Assembly: GCF_030163795.1 (NCBI RefSeq)
Contig: NZ_JASJOF010000004.1
Span: 124,001 to 188,000, forward strand
Origin: Roseicyclus marinus
GTDB lineage: Bacteria > Pseudomonadota > Alphaproteobacteria > Rhodobacterales > Rhodobacteraceae
DNA: 64,000 nt
Direction of reading: 5' to 3'
The notes beneath the pieces were generated by a model. The model did not search any database. It was not told where the DNA came from and worked only from the letters and a program-made list of their open reading frames with translations. The position numbers and the translations under genes are program-made. Numbering within the stretch: position 1 is the stretch's first letter; each line of letters begins with the position of its first letter. Positions 1 to 9,255 of this stretch are shown piece after piece.

Positions 1-50
1 ATCTTCCCCGAAATACGGCCGCCGGAGGCTCCCGCCCCCGACGCGCTTGC
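1..50. repeat. Dispersed intercistronic motif, copy a (cut by window edge)
   Basis: ATCTTCCCCG then AAATACGG (1-18) is the motif in the sense of uvrA, just beyond its stop. It is followed by CCGCCGGAGGCTCCCGCC, also seen at copy b. Confidence 0.6.
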
Positions 51-2933
51 CTACTCCGCCGCGTGCTTGCGCGGTTTCAGCATCGGACCCAGATACCGTC
101 CGGTATGCGACCGCTCGACCTCGGCCACCTCTTCGGGCGTTCCGACAGCCACGATCTCGCCGCCCCCGTCCCCGCCTTCCGGGCCGATGTCGATGATCCA
201 GTCGGCGGTCTTGATCACGTCGAGGTTATGCTCAATCACCACCATGGAATTGCCCTGCTCGACCAGCTCGTGCAGCACCTCCAAAAGCTTCTTCACATCC
301 TCGAAATGCAGGCCCGTGGTCGGCTCGTCGAGAATGTATAGCGTCCGGCCCGTCGACCGTTTCGCCAATTCCTTCGACAGCTTCACCCGCTGCGCCTCGC
401 CCCCCGACAGGGTCGTGGCTTGCTGGCCGACCTTGATATACCCAAGGCCCACCCGCACCAGCGCATCCATCTTCTCACGGATCGACGGCACCGCCTTGAA
501 GAACTCCTGCGCATCCTCGACCGTCATGTCGAGCACATCGGCGATGGACTTGCCCTTGAACTGCACCTCCAGCGTCTCGCGGTTGTAACGCTTGCCCTTG
601 CAGGTCTCGCAGGTGACGTAAACGTCGGGCAGGAAATGCATCTCGATCTTGATGACGCCATCGCCCTGACAGGCCTCGCAGCGGCCGCCCTTCACGTTGA
701 AGGAAAACCGCCCCGGCTTGTAACCGCGCGTCTTCGCCTCGGGCAGGCCCGCGAACCAATCCCGGATCGGCGTGAAGGCCCCGGTATAGGTCGCCGGATT
801 CGACCGCGGCGTGCGCCCGATGGGGCGCTGGTCGATGTCGATCACCTTGTCCAGATGCTCCAGCCCCTTGATCGTCTCGCAAGGCGCGGGCGTCTGGCGG
901 GCCCCGTTCAGCTTCATGGAGGCCGTCTTGAACAGGGTCTCGATGGTCAGGGTCGATTTCCCCCCGCCCGAAACCCCCGTCACGCAGACGAACTTGCCCA
1001 GCGGAAACTCCGCCGTGACCTCGCGCAGGTTGTTGCCCGTGGCCTTCACCACGGTCAGCTTCTTGCCATTGCCCTTGCGCCGCGTGGCGGGCACCCCGAT
1101 CTCGCGCGCGCCCGACAGGTATTGCCCGGTCAGTGACGCCGGGTCCGCCGTGATCTCGGCAGGTGTCCCGCGCGCCACGATCTGCCCGCCATGCACGCCC
1201 GCGCCCGGCCCGATGTCGAACACGTAATCCGCCTCGCGGATCGCCTCTTCGTCATGCTCGACCACGATCACCGTATTGCCTTGGTCGCGCAGGTTCTTGA
1301 GCGTCCCCAACAGCCGGTCATTGTCGCGTTGGTGCAAGCCGATCGACGGCTCGTCCAGCACATAGAGCACGCCGGTCAAGCCCGACCCGATCTGGCTCGC
1401 CAGCCGGATGCGCTGGCTCTCGCCCCCCGACAGCGTGCCCGCATTGCGCGCCAGCGTCAGGTAATCGAGACCCACATTGTTCAGGAACCCCAACCGCTCG
1501 CGAATTTCCTTCAGGATGGCGCGCGCGATCTCGTTCTTCTGCGCGCTGAGGCTTCCGGGCACGCTCTCGACCCAAGCCAGCGCCTCCTTGATCGACATCT
1601 GGACGACCTCGCCCACATGCAACCGCGCCGTGGCGGGCCCTTTCGCAGGTCCGATCTTGACCGCCAACGCTTCGGGCCGCAGCCGGTAGCCGCCGCAGGC
1701 GCCGCAGGGGCGGTTGTTCTGGTATTGCTCGAATTCCTCGCGGATCCATGCGCTATCGGTCTCGCGGTAGCGGCGCTCCATGTTGGGGATCACCCCCTCG
1801 AAGGTGCGCTTGACCTGATAGACCCGGCCGCCCTCGTCGTAGCGGAACTGGATTTCCTCTTCGCCCGACCCGCGCAGGAACACCTGCTGCACCTCGGCGG
1901 GCAGATCCTTCCACGGCGTCTTCGCCTTGAACCCGTAATGCCGCGCGATGGCCTCGATCGTCTGGGTGAAATAGGGCGACTTGCCCTTGCGCCACGGCGC
2001 GATGGCGCCGTTTTCGAGGCTCAGCGCCGCATCGGGCACCATCAGCCGCTCGTCGAAAAACAGCTCCATCCCCAACCCGTCGCAGGTCGGACAGGCCCCG
2101 AAAGGCGCGTTGAACGAAAACAGGCGCGGCTCGATCTCGGGAATGGTGAAGCCCGACACCGGACAGGCGAAATTCTCGGAAAAGGTGATGCGCTCGGGAT
2201 CTCCCTCCGACGGGGCCGTCTCAAGGATGGCGATCCCATCCGCAAGGTCCAGCGCCGTGCGGAAACTGTCGGCCAGCCGCGTCTCGATCCCCTCGCGGAC
2301 GACGATCCGGTCCACCACAACGTCGATGTCATGGCGGAATTTCTTGTCGAGCGTCGGCGGCTCGTCCAGTTCGTAAAAGGCCCCGTCGACCTTCACCCGC
2401 TGGAACCCCTGCTTGCGCAGCTCCAGGAATTCCTTGCGGTATTCGCCCTTGCGGTCCCGCACGATGGGGGCCAGCAGATAGGCGCGCGTCCCCTCCTCCA
2501 TGGCCATCACGCGGTCGACCATGTCTTGCACCTGCATCGCCTCGATGGGCTGGCCGGTCGCAGGGCTGTAGGGCGTGCCCGCCCGCGCGAACAAGAGGCG
2601 CATGTAGTCGTAGATTTCCGTCACCGTGCCCACGGTCGACCGGGGGTTCTTGCTCGTCGTCTTCTGCTCGATGGAAATCGCGGGCGACAGGCCCGAGATG
2701 TGATCCACATCGGGCTTGCCCATCATGTCGAGGAATTGCCGCGCATAGGCCGACAGGCTCTCGACATAGCGCCGCTGCCCCTCGGCATAGATCGTGTCGA
2801 AGGCAAGACTCGACTTGCCCGACCCCGACAGGCCGGTGATCACAACCAGCTGGTCGCGCGGAATATCAAGGTCGATATTCTTGAGGTTGTGCTCGCGCGC
2901 CCCGCGCACCTCGATATGCTTTTGCTCCGGCAT
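51..2933 (-). CDS. uvrA: UvrA, excinuclease ABC subunit A
   Basis: DNA damage-recognition ATPase of nucleotide excision repair; it loads UvrB at lesions. The 960 residues match the family's length (about 940-970). Two ABC modules are visible: Walker A GLSGSGKS at residues 34-41 and GVSGGGKS near residue 656, each followed by an LSGGE signature ([13 protein letters not shown] and [13 protein letters not shown]). The C-terminal zinc finger CEACQGDG...CETCKG lies near residue 753, and an earlier CPTCDGLG element is also present. The gene is monocistronic on the minus strand. A palindromic SOS element at 3001-3015, 68 bp before the start codon, indicates LexA control. Identity is certain. Confidence 0.98.
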   Translation of the reverse strand: MPEQKHIEVRGAREHNLKNIDLDIPRDQLVVITGLSGSGKSSLAFDTIYAEGQRRYVESLSAYARQFLDMMGKPDVDHISGLSPAISIEQKTTSKNPRSTVGTVTEIYDYMRLLFARAGTPYSPATGQPIEAMQVQDMVDRVMAMEEGTRAYLLAPIVRDRKGEYRKEFLELRKQGFQRVKVDGAFYELDEPPTLDKKFRHDIDVVVDRIVVREGIETRLADSFRTALDLADGIAILETAPSEGDPERITFSENFACPVSGFTIPEIEPRLFSFNAPFGACPTCDGLGMELFFDERLMVPDAALSLENGAIAPWRKGKSPYFTQTIEAIARHYGFKAKTPWKDLPAEVQQVFLRGSGEEEIQFRYDEGGRVYQVKRTFEGVIPNMERRYRETDSAWIREEFEQYQNNRPCGACGGYRLRPEALAVKIGPAKGPATARLHVGEVVQMSIKEALAWVESVPGSLSAQKNEIARAILKEIRERLGFLNNVGLDYLTLARNAGTLSGGESQRIRLASQIGSGLTGVLYVLDEPSIGLHQRDNDRLLGTLKNLRDQGNTVIVVEHDEEAIREADYVFDIGPGAGVHGGQIVARGTPAEITADPASLTGQYLSGAREIGVPATRRKGNGKKLTVVKATGNNLREVTAEFPLGKFVCVTGVSGGGKSTLTIETLFKTASMKLNGARQTPAPCETIKGLEHLDKVIDIDQRPIGRTPRSNPATYTGAFTPIRDWFAGLPEAKTRGYKPGRFSFNVKGGRCEACQGDGVIKIEMHFLPDVYVTCETCKGKRYNRETLEVQFKGKSIADVLDMTVEDAQEFFKAVPSIREKMDALVRVGLGYIKVGQQATTLSGGEAQRVKLSKELAKRSTGRTLYILDEPTTGLHFEDVKKLLEVLHELVEQGNSMVVIEHNLDVIKTADWIIDIGPEGGDGGGEIVAVGTPEEVAEVERSHTGRYLGPMLKPRKHAAE

Positions 2934-3000
2934 GACCGACCCCTGTTAACGGACTCGCAACAGATAGTCCCGCCGTGCCGAGTCTCCAACCCAAAAATCG

Positions 3001-3015
3001 GAACGTTCAGTGAAC
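3001..3015 (-). promoter_or_regulatory. SOS box (LexA site) of uvrA
   Basis: On the minus strand the sequence is GTTCACTGAACGTTC, an exact match to the alphaproteobacterial LexA consensus GTTC-N7-GTTC. It lies 68 bp upstream of the uvrA start and overlaps the last codons of the upstream MFS gene. uvrA is a classical SOS gene, so position and motif agree. Confidence 0.82.
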
Positions 3016-4143
3016 ATCTCCGCCCGCGGCGGCACGATAGGCAAGGCCCGTGGCCAATGCCCCGAAAATACCCACCGCGATGGCCAGGGGCAGGCTTGCC
3101 CCCACGCCCAGCGCGGCCAGAACCGGAGTGCCGGCAAAGGTGCCTATATTGCCCAGCTGCGCCAGCGCGCCATTGGACAACGCCCGATCCGCATCCTCGG
3201 CATTGAGCCATGGCACGGCGGCAAAACCCCCGCCCGCCACCACGCCCGAGACCAGCATCGCAAGAACCGACAGCGCCGCCGCCCATCCCGGCAGGATCAT
3301 CGCCAGCGCGAAAATCCCCGCCATGGCGACAAATCCCCCCACGACCAATGCGCCGGGCGCGATCACCCGCGCCAGCCCTCCCGCCACCAGCGACCCCGCG
3401 ATCCCCACCACGGGCAGAACCGGCGACAGCCAATCCGCGCCCAGGGCCGCAGGCAGGTAGGTCACCAGCGCCAGAAAGGCAAAAGCGTAGATCCCATGGC
3501 CCAGCGCCGGCGCGAACAGGCGCGGATTGCGGTAGATCGCGACATGATCGGCCAGACGCGGCAGGGCGCGCCGCTCCGCCGCGATGCCCCTCGGCAGCAT
3601 CCGCCACAGGACCAGACCGATCAGCGCCGCCAGCGCCGCATGCCAGCCGTATACCGCCCCCGCAGCCTCGCCCACGACCAGCGCCGCCAAGGCAAAGCCC
3701 ACGCCGAAAAACGTGGCCCAGAGCCCCATCACCAGCCCCCGGTCGCGCGGCGCGGCGATGGCGGCCATCAGCGTGGGGATCGCCACCACCAGAACCAGAT
3801 GCCCCACCCCTTCCACCACGCGTAGGCCCATCAGCACGGGAAAGGGCGGCAAAAACGCCTGCCCCGCCCCCGCAAGCGCCGACAGCGCCAGCGCGATCAG
3901 GATCGCCCGGCGCGGCCCAAGGCTGGCCGTGACACCCCCCGCCAGCACCCCGAACAGGACGCCGATCACCGCCACCGCTGACACGGCAAAGGCCACGGGC
4001 CAACCCGGATAGGCGACGGCCAGTGGTCCCAGCGTGAGCGAGACCTTGGCGAATTGCCCCGCCGCGATCAGCCCTGCGCCGTAAAGCGCGGCCACCAGCG
4101 CCCAGGGCGTGCGATGCTCAAGATGGGGGATGGGCCTGTCCAT
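3007..4143 (-). CDS. MFS transporter (CynX/NarK-like exporter family)
   Basis: Inner-membrane major facilitator protein of 378 residues, consistent with 12 hydrophobic segments. The first runs from about residue 15 (LVAALYGAGLIAAG). The loop between helices 2 and 3 carries the MFS-type GVLAGGVTASLGPRRA pattern. Substrate cannot be told from sequence. It lies upstream of uvrA on the same strand and its stop codon overlaps the uvrA SOS box, so part of uvrA transcription may come from here. No transport partner is adjacent. Confidence 0.8.
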   Translation of the reverse strand: MDRPIPHLEHRTPWALVAALYGAGLIAAGQFAKVSLTLGPLAVAYPGWPVAFAVSAVAVIGVLFGVLAGGVTASLGPRRAILIALALSALAGAGQAFLPPFPVLMGLRVVEGVGHLVLVVAIPTLMAAIAAPRDRGLVMGLWATFFGVGFALAALVVGEAAGAVYGWHAALAALIGLVLWRMLPRGIAAERRALPRLADHVAIYRNPRLFAPALGHGIYAFAFLALVTYLPAALGADWLSPVLPVVGIAGSLVAGGLARVIAPGALVVGGFVAMAGIFALAMILPGWAAALSVLAMLVSGVVAGGGFAAVPWLNAEDADRALSNGALAQLGNIGTFAGTPVLAALGVGASLPLAIAVGIFGALATGLAYRAAAGGDVH

Positions 4144-4314
4144 GCGCCTGCTTGGCCGGGGATGGCTCCGGGGTCAAGCGGCACCTCGCCAGCACAGCCG
4201 GGGCGCTCACGGCACCGTGACGGGCCGCCCGAAAAAGGCGCTTTTCCCTACCTTTACACGGCCTGCCGCTCGGATATCCAAATTCCGTGTAATTGGTTAA
4301 CGAGTGAGTCTGAC

Positions 4315-5205
4315 ATGACCCCGGCCCGCGAGACCTATGCCTACCTAGCGGAACTGACAGGCAGTCCGGAAACCGGGTTCACCGTCGGAGCCTTCAATGG
4401 CCCCACCGGGGGCAGTTACCTCGAGGAATTCGACAGCAACGGGATCGCCGATATCGGTGACTTGCTCTTTTGGTCAGGCTTCAATTTCCCGGTCACGCTC
4501 GAGGGCTTTTCCGCAACGGGCGATCCCGTTTTGAGGTTGAGCCGCAGATACTATCTCGTTTCCGACACCCCCCTGACGACCGGCGCGAACATCGGCTTCA
4601 CGACCACGGGCACCTATGCCTTCTGCTTCGCCCCCGGCACCGGCATCGCCACGCCTGCGGGCGAGGTGCCGGTCGAACACCTCCGCATCGGCGACACGAT
4701 CCTCACCGCCGATGGCCGCGCGGTTCCCGTCCGCTGGATCGGGCGGCAGACGCTCTCAAAGCTCTTCGCCGGTGACCGCGCGCGGCCCGTCCTGATCCGG
4801 GCGGGCGCGCTTGGGCAGGGCCTGCCGCACCGCGACCTGATCGTCACCGCCGATCACGGCATGATCCTCGATGGCTTCGTCATCAACGCGGGCGCGCTCG
4901 TGAACGGCACGACGATCACCCGCGTCCCCCTCTCAGATCTGCCCGCGCGCGTCACATATTACCATGTCGAGACGGCGTCCCATGACGTGATCCTCGCCCA
5001 AGGTGCTGCGGCCGAAACCTTCGTCGATTACGCAGGCCGTGCCGCCTTCGACAACCACGCCGACTATCTCGCGCGGTACGGCCATGCTTCCCCCATCCCC
5101 GAAATGACCCGGCCCCGGATCACGACCGCCCGCCATATCCCCGCAGCCCTGCGCGCAAGGCTCGGCCTGCAGGGCGCGGCCCCGACCTTGCGCCGTTCTG
5201 TCTGA
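4315..5205 (+). CDS. Hint_2 domain (hedgehog/intein-like) protein
   Basis: A 296-residue protein with a Hint fold in its second half. The domain starts at a Cys (CFAPGTGIATPAGEVPVEHL) about 100 residues in, followed by RIGDTILTADG. A histidine-containing block B-like motif, VTADHGMIL, comes later. Such Hint_2 proteins are common in Rhodobacteraceae, often at the end of secreted or calcium-binding proteins; Hint domains catalyse protein self-cleavage. The N-terminal 100 residues match nothing I recognise and carry no signal peptide. The start at 4315 is chosen because the upstream in-frame stretch (from 4054) is antisense to the MFS gene and of low quality. Self-processing is inferred, not shown. 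Confidence 0.75.
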   Translation: MTPARETYAYLAELTGSPETGFTVGAFNGPTGGSYLEEFDSNGIADIGDLLFWSGFNFPVTLEGFSATGDPVLRLSRRYYLVSDTPLTTGANIGFTTTGTYAFCFAPGTGIATPAGEVPVEHLRIGDTILTADGRAVPVRWIGRQTLSKLFAGDRARPVLIRAGALGQGLPHRDLIVTADHGMILDGFVINAGALVNGTTITRVPLSDLPARVTYYHVETASHDVILAQGAAAETFVDYAGRAAFDNHADYLARYGHASPIPEMTRPRITTARHIPAALRARLGLQGAAPTLRRSV

Positions 5206-5328
5206 AACGCCCGCGCCCGTCCGCGCGGGAAAACGAGGTAGGAATTCCTCCGTTTGGGATTGGCCGAGCGTGGGTTACCCTCGCCCATGAGCCCGTGCCT
5301 GTTCGCCCGTAAAGAGGACTTTGCCCCG

Positions 5329-7032
5329 ATGCGCGCCTTCCTTCTCGCCCTCCTGACCCTCGCCCTTCTGCCCCTCGCCGCCCCGGCGCAGCAGGCGGAC
5401 CGACCCAACACGATCCTCGTCCTCGACGGGTCGGGATCAATGTGGGGCCAGATCGACGGCACGAACAAGATCGTCATCGCGCGCAACGTCATCGCCGAAC
5501 TTCTGGCCGACATGCCCGATGACACCTCGCTCGGCCTTACCGTCTATGGCCACCGCGAACGCGGCTCCTGCACCGACATCGAAACGATCGTGGCCCCCGC
5601 CCCCTTCACGCAAGACCGCATCCTCGAGGTGGTGAACGCCCTCAACCCCCGCGGCCGAACGCCCATGACCGATGCCGTGCTCGCCGCCGCCCAATCCCTG
5701 CGCTACACCGAGGAGGCGGCGACCGTCATCCTCGTCTCGGACGGAATCGAGAACTGCAACCCCGACCCCTGCGCCATCTCCCGCGCGATGGAAGAGGCCG
5801 GGATCGCCTTCACCGCCCATGTGATCGGCTTCGACGTCGCCTCCGAACCCGAGGCGCGCGCCCAGATGCAATGTATCGCCGAAAACACCGGCGGGATGTT
5901 CCTGACCGCCGACAATGCCGCCGAATTGTCCAGCGCGCTGCAACAGGTTGTGGCCGCCGCGCCCGTCGTGGAACCGCCGCCCCCGCTGACCGTCACCCTC
6001 AGCGCGCGGCGCGACAGCGCCAGTGGCCCGCTCATCGCCGATCCCGTGACCTGGGAACTGTCCCCGATGCCCGAAACCTTCACCTCGGACATGATGAACC
6101 CGCTCTCGATCACCCTCGACCCCGGCACCTATGCCGTCACCGCCTACTGGACGGCGCAGGAAGTGTCGCAAACGGTTTCCATCACGCTGGACGACCAATC
6201 GCTTGACGTAGCGCTTGTCTTCGAAACACCCCTGCCGACCGCGACGCTGTCGGCGCCTGCCAGCGCCGTGGCGGGAACCTCGATCATGGTCGGCTGGACC
6301 GGTCCGGATGCGGAGGACGATTTCATCGGCATCGGCCTGCGCGGGGCCGAAGGCCGCGCCCTTTGGCGGAACTGGACCTACACCGCCGACGGCACCCCCC
6401 TCGGCCTGTTGATCCCGCCCGAACCCGGCGATTACGTGATCAGCTATTTCATCAACGATGGCACCGATGTGATCGCCACCGCGCCCATCACCGTCACACC
6501 GGCCGCCATCACGCTCACCGCGCCCGCCACAGCCATGGCGGGAACCACCCTCGAAATCGGCTGGACCGGCCCCGATTACGAGGGGGATTTCATCGGCATC
6601 GGACCTGTTGGCGCCGAAAACCGCGACCGCTGGCAGCACTTCGCCGATGTGGAAACCGGCCTTCCCGCGCGGATCGCCGTACCGGCTGAGCCGGGCGACT
6701 ACCTGATCGGCTATTACGCAGGTCAGGATTATAGCCAGATGGCCACTGTCCCGCTGACCGTGACCCCGACCAACGCAAGCCTCACAGCCCCCACCGAAGC
6801 CGCGGCGGGCAGCACGATCGAGGTCGGCTGGACCGGCCCCGGCAATGACGGCGATTACATCGGGATCGGTCTGGCGGATGGGTCGGATTCCGGCTGGGCA
6901 TCCTACAGCTACACCCGGGACGGAAACCCCGCCCTCCTGACCCTGCCCGAAGCCCCCGGCGCCTATGTCCTGCGCTATTTCCTCGGCGTCGATTACACCA
7001 GCATCGTCGAGGTTCCGATCACGGTGAAATAA
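5329..7032 (+). CDS. Secreted VWA-domain protein with three C-terminal beta repeats
   Basis: The start at 5329 follows an AAAGAGGA ribosome site and begins a clear signal peptide (residues 1-20, ending APAQQ). A von Willebrand factor A domain follows (about 25-210) with an intact MIDAS: DGSGSMWG, a Thr in GRTPMTDAV, and an Asp in VSDGIENC. The C-terminus holds three tandem repeats of about 85-90 residues (about 305-391, 392-482, 483-567). Each has the core AGT/S...hydrophobic...GWTGP...DFIGIG or DYIGIG. Mature length is about 547 residues, probably periplasmic or surface-exposed. Function is unknown; a metal-dependent adhesion or scaffolding role is inferred from the fold. Confidence 0.85.
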   Translation: MRAFLLALLTLALLPLAAPAQQADRPNTILVLDGSGSMWGQIDGTNKIVIARNVIAELLADMPDDTSLGLTVYGHRERGSCTDIETIVAPAPFTQDRILEVVNALNPRGRTPMTDAVLAAAQSLRYTEEAATVILVSDGIENCNPDPCAISRAMEEAGIAFTAHVIGFDVASEPEARAQMQCIAENTGGMFLTADNAAELSSALQQVVAAAPVVEPPPPLTVTLSARRDSASGPLIADPVTWELSPMPETFTSDMMNPLSITLDPGTYAVTAYWTAQEVSQTVSITLDDQSLDVALVFETPLPTATLSAPASAVAGTSIMVGWTGPDAEDDFIGIGLRGAEGRALWRNWTYTADGTPLGLLIPPEPGDYVISYFINDGTDVIATAPITVTPAAITLTAPATAMAGTTLEIGWTGPDYEGDFIGIGPVGAENRDRWQHFADVETGLPARIAVPAEPGDYLIGYYAGQDYSQMATVPLTVTPTNASLTAPTEAAAGSTIEVGWTGPGNDGDYIGIGLADGSDSGWASYSYTRDGNPALLTLPEAPGAYVLRYFLGVDYTSIVEVPITVK

Positions 7033-7050
7033 CCGCTGCGCCAAAAGCGA

Positions 7051-7080
7051 AAGGGCGGCCCCGGCGGCCGCCCTTTTTCC
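7051..7080. terminator. Bidirectional rho-independent terminator
   Basis: Stem GGGCGGCC (7053-7060) pairs with GGCCGCCC (7066-7073) around a 5-nt loop. It is followed by TTTTT on the plus strand and preceded by an A-rich stretch, so it can also serve the minus strand. It sits between the convergent VWA gene and lpdA. Confidence 0.85.
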
Positions 7081-7096
7081 TGTCCGGGTACGATCC

Positions 7097-8488
7097 TCAG
7101 ATGTGGATCGCCCGCCCATAGGCGTCGAGAACGCTCTCGTGCATCATTTCCGACAGGGTCGGATGCGGGAAAACCGTTTCCATCAGGTCGGCCTCGGTCG
7201 TCTCCAGCTTCTGCCCCACGACATAGCCCTGGATCAGTTCGGTGACCTCCGCGCCCACCATATGCGCGCCCAGCAATTCGCCCGTCTTGGCGTCGAAGAC
7301 CGTCTTGATCATCCCCTCGGGCTCGCCCAGCGCAATCGCCTTGCCGTTCCCGATGAAGGGGAAGCGGCCGACCTTGACCTCGTAGCCCCTTTCCTTGGCC
7401 TTGGCCTCCGTCAGACCCACGCTCGCCACCTGCGGGTGGCAATAGGTGCAGCCCGCGATCTGCTCGGGCTTCACCGGATGCGGATGCCCGCCCGCGATCA
7501 ACTCGGCCACCATCACGCCCTCGTGGCTCGCCTTGTGCGCCAGCCACGGCCCGTTGGTCGCATCCCCGATGACGTAAAGCCCCTCGACGCCCGAACGGCA
7601 ATATTCATCCGTCACCACGAAACTGCGGTCGATCTTGGCACCCAGCGCCTCCAGCCCCAGTCCTTCGGTATTGGCCACGATCCCCACTGCGGAAATCACC
7701 GTGTCGAAGTCATGCGTCTCGACCTTGCCGCCCACCTCGATATGCGCCGTGACCTTGTCGGCCCCGCGGTCCAGCTTCTTCACCATGGCCTTGGCCATGA
7801 TCTTCATGCCCTGTTTCTTGAACGACTTCTCGGCAAAGGCGGAAATCTCGGCATCCTCGACGGGCAGGATGCGGTCCAGCACCTCCACCACGGTCGTATC
7901 CGCGCCCAGCGTGTTGTAGAAGCTCGCGAATTCGATCCCGATCGCACCCGACCCGATCACCAGCAGTTTTTTCGGCATATGCGGCGGCACCAGCGCGTGC
8001 TTGTAGGTCCAGACGCGCTTGCCATCGGCCTCAAGCCCCGGCAATTCGCGGGCCCGCGCGCCGGTGGCAAGAATGATGTTCTTGGCTTCCAGCTCTTCGG
8101 TGCCCTTGTCGGTCTTGACCGAAACCTTGCCCTTGGCGGGCAGGGTCGCCGCCCCCATGAAAACCGTGACCTTGTTCTTCTTCATCAGGTGGCCGACGCC
8201 CGAATTCAGCTGTTTGGCCACCCCGCGCGAGCGTTTGACCACCGCGTCCAGATCGTAGGAGATATTGTCGGCCTTCAGCCCGAATTCCTTGGCCCGGTGC
8301 ATCAGGTGATACACTTCCGAGGACCGCAGCATCGCCTTCGTCGGGATGCACCCCCAGTTGAGGCAGATGCCCCCCATGTGCTCGCGCTCCACGATGGCCA
8401 CCTTCAGGCCCAACTGGCTGGCGCGGATGGCGGCGACATAGCCCCCCGGCCCCGCGCCGATCACGATCACGTCGAATGTCTGTGCCAC
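7097..8488 (-). CDS. lpdA: Dihydrolipoyl dehydrogenase
   Basis: FAD-dependent E3 component that reoxidises lipoyl groups of 2-oxoacid dehydrogenase complexes with NAD+. The 463 residues are standard. Visible are the FAD-binding GAGPGGYVAA, the redox disulfide GGICLNWGCIPTKA, the NAD-binding GSGAIGIEFASF and the C-terminal active-site HPTLSEMMHE. No other pyruvate or 2-oxoglutarate dehydrogenase gene is adjacent, so which complex it serves is open. A near-perfect 22-bp palindrome (8513-8534) lies just upstream of the start and probably regulates it. Confidence 0.96.
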   Translation of the reverse strand: MAQTFDVIVIGAGPGGYVAAIRASQLGLKVAIVEREHMGGICLNWGCIPTKAMLRSSEVYHLMHRAKEFGLKADNISYDLDAVVKRSRGVAKQLNSGVGHLMKKNKVTVFMGAATLPAKGKVSVKTDKGTEELEAKNIILATGARARELPGLEADGKRVWTYKHALVPPHMPKKLLVIGSGAIGIEFASFYNTLGADTTVVEVLDRILPVEDAEISAFAEKSFKKQGMKIMAKAMVKKLDRGADKVTAHIEVGGKVETHDFDTVISAVGIVANTEGLGLEALGAKIDRSFVVTDEYCRSGVEGLYVIGDATNGPWLAHKASHEGVMVAELIAGGHPHPVKPEQIAGCTYCHPQVASVGLTEAKAKERGYEVKVGRFPFIGNGKAIALGEPEGMIKTVFDAKTGELLGAHMVGAEVTELIQGYVVGQKLETTEADLMETVFPHPTLSEMMHESVLDAYGRAIHI

Positions 8489-8512
8489 GGGTCGTTCTCC
8501 TCCCGGAATTCC

Positions 8513-8534
8513 ATTTGTTCAACGTTAAACAAAT
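8513..8534. promoter_or_regulatory. Near-perfect 22-bp palindrome upstream of lpdA
   Basis: The element has arms ATTTGTT(C/T)AAC and GTT(A/G)AACAAAT, is centred on AACGTT, and has a single mismatched pair. It ends 24 bp before the lpdA start, where a repressor or activator operator would be expected. The cognate regulator is unknown; a CG-centred palindrome fits several families including LacI. Confidence 0.55.
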
Positions 8535-8658
8535 TCTTGCGCTCCGGGCAATCGCCGCCCTGTCGCAGGCCGGTTTGCATCGGGTGCAAGGCTGACGGCC
8601 CGAGGCGTCGCGCATTGCCCCGGAAAAACGTCGCCCAAAGCCGCCGCTTTCGCCCCGC

Positions 8659-9240
8659 TCACGCGGCCTCCAGCTCCTTCAGGATCGCGCCATAACCGCC
8701 CCCCGACAGGAACGCCTCCTCCGCAGGGGTCGACACCCGGCTCAAAGCCTCGTTGCGATAGGGAAACCGCCCATAACGCCGGATCACTTCCCGGTGGACC
8801 CGTGCATGGAGCAGGTTGTCGCCCTCCTCCATCCGCGCCTTGAACAGACGCACGCTCCGGTCCTGATGGGTCAATTGCTCGGAATGCATGAAGGGCATGT
8901 AAAAGAATTGCCTGAGCGGCGGAGGGGTCCGCATGTCCCACCCATGCCCCAGCGCCATATCCGCCATCCTGAGTGCGCGGGCATCGGTGGCAAAGGCCTG
9001 CGGGCGTTGCCGGAACATGTTGCGCGGAAGCTGATCGAGCAAGATCAACAGCGCCAGCGCGCCTCGCGGCCCCGCCGCCCAACCGTCGCAGGCACCTTCG
9101 GCGGCACTGTCCCACAGCGCCCCGAACCGGTCGCGGATGGTGCGGTCGAACCCGTCGTCCTGCTTGTACCACATCTCCGGCCCGGCCTCTTCCCAGAAGG
9201 TCAGGACCTCGCCCGCGCGGTTCGCCTTGGTCTTGAGCAT
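8659..9240 (-). CDS. DUF924 family protein
   Basis: A 193-residue soluble protein of the widespread DUF924 family, whose fold is thought to be helical and TPR-like. The family patterns are easy to see: VLTFWEEAGPEMWY at the N-terminus, LLDQLPRNMFR, ATDARAL, and FFYMPFMHSEQ. The biochemical role of the family is unknown. It lies 15 bp downstream of an MFS gene on the same strand, so the two are probably cotranscribed. Confidence 0.85.
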   Translation of the reverse strand: MLKTKANRAGEVLTFWEEAGPEMWYKQDDGFDRTIRDRFGALWDSAAEGACDGWAAGPRGALALLILLDQLPRNMFRQRPQAFATDARALRMADMALGHGWDMRTPPPLRQFFYMPFMHSEQLTHQDRSVRLFKARMEEGDNLLHARVHREVIRRYGRFPYRNEALSRVSTPAEEAFLSGGGYGAILKELEAA

Positions 9241-9255
9241 CCTGCCCCCCGGTGA

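Noticed and set aside
1191-3206. A 671-codon frame opposite uvrA
   Set aside because: Antisense to a certain gene, with no recognisable motifs.
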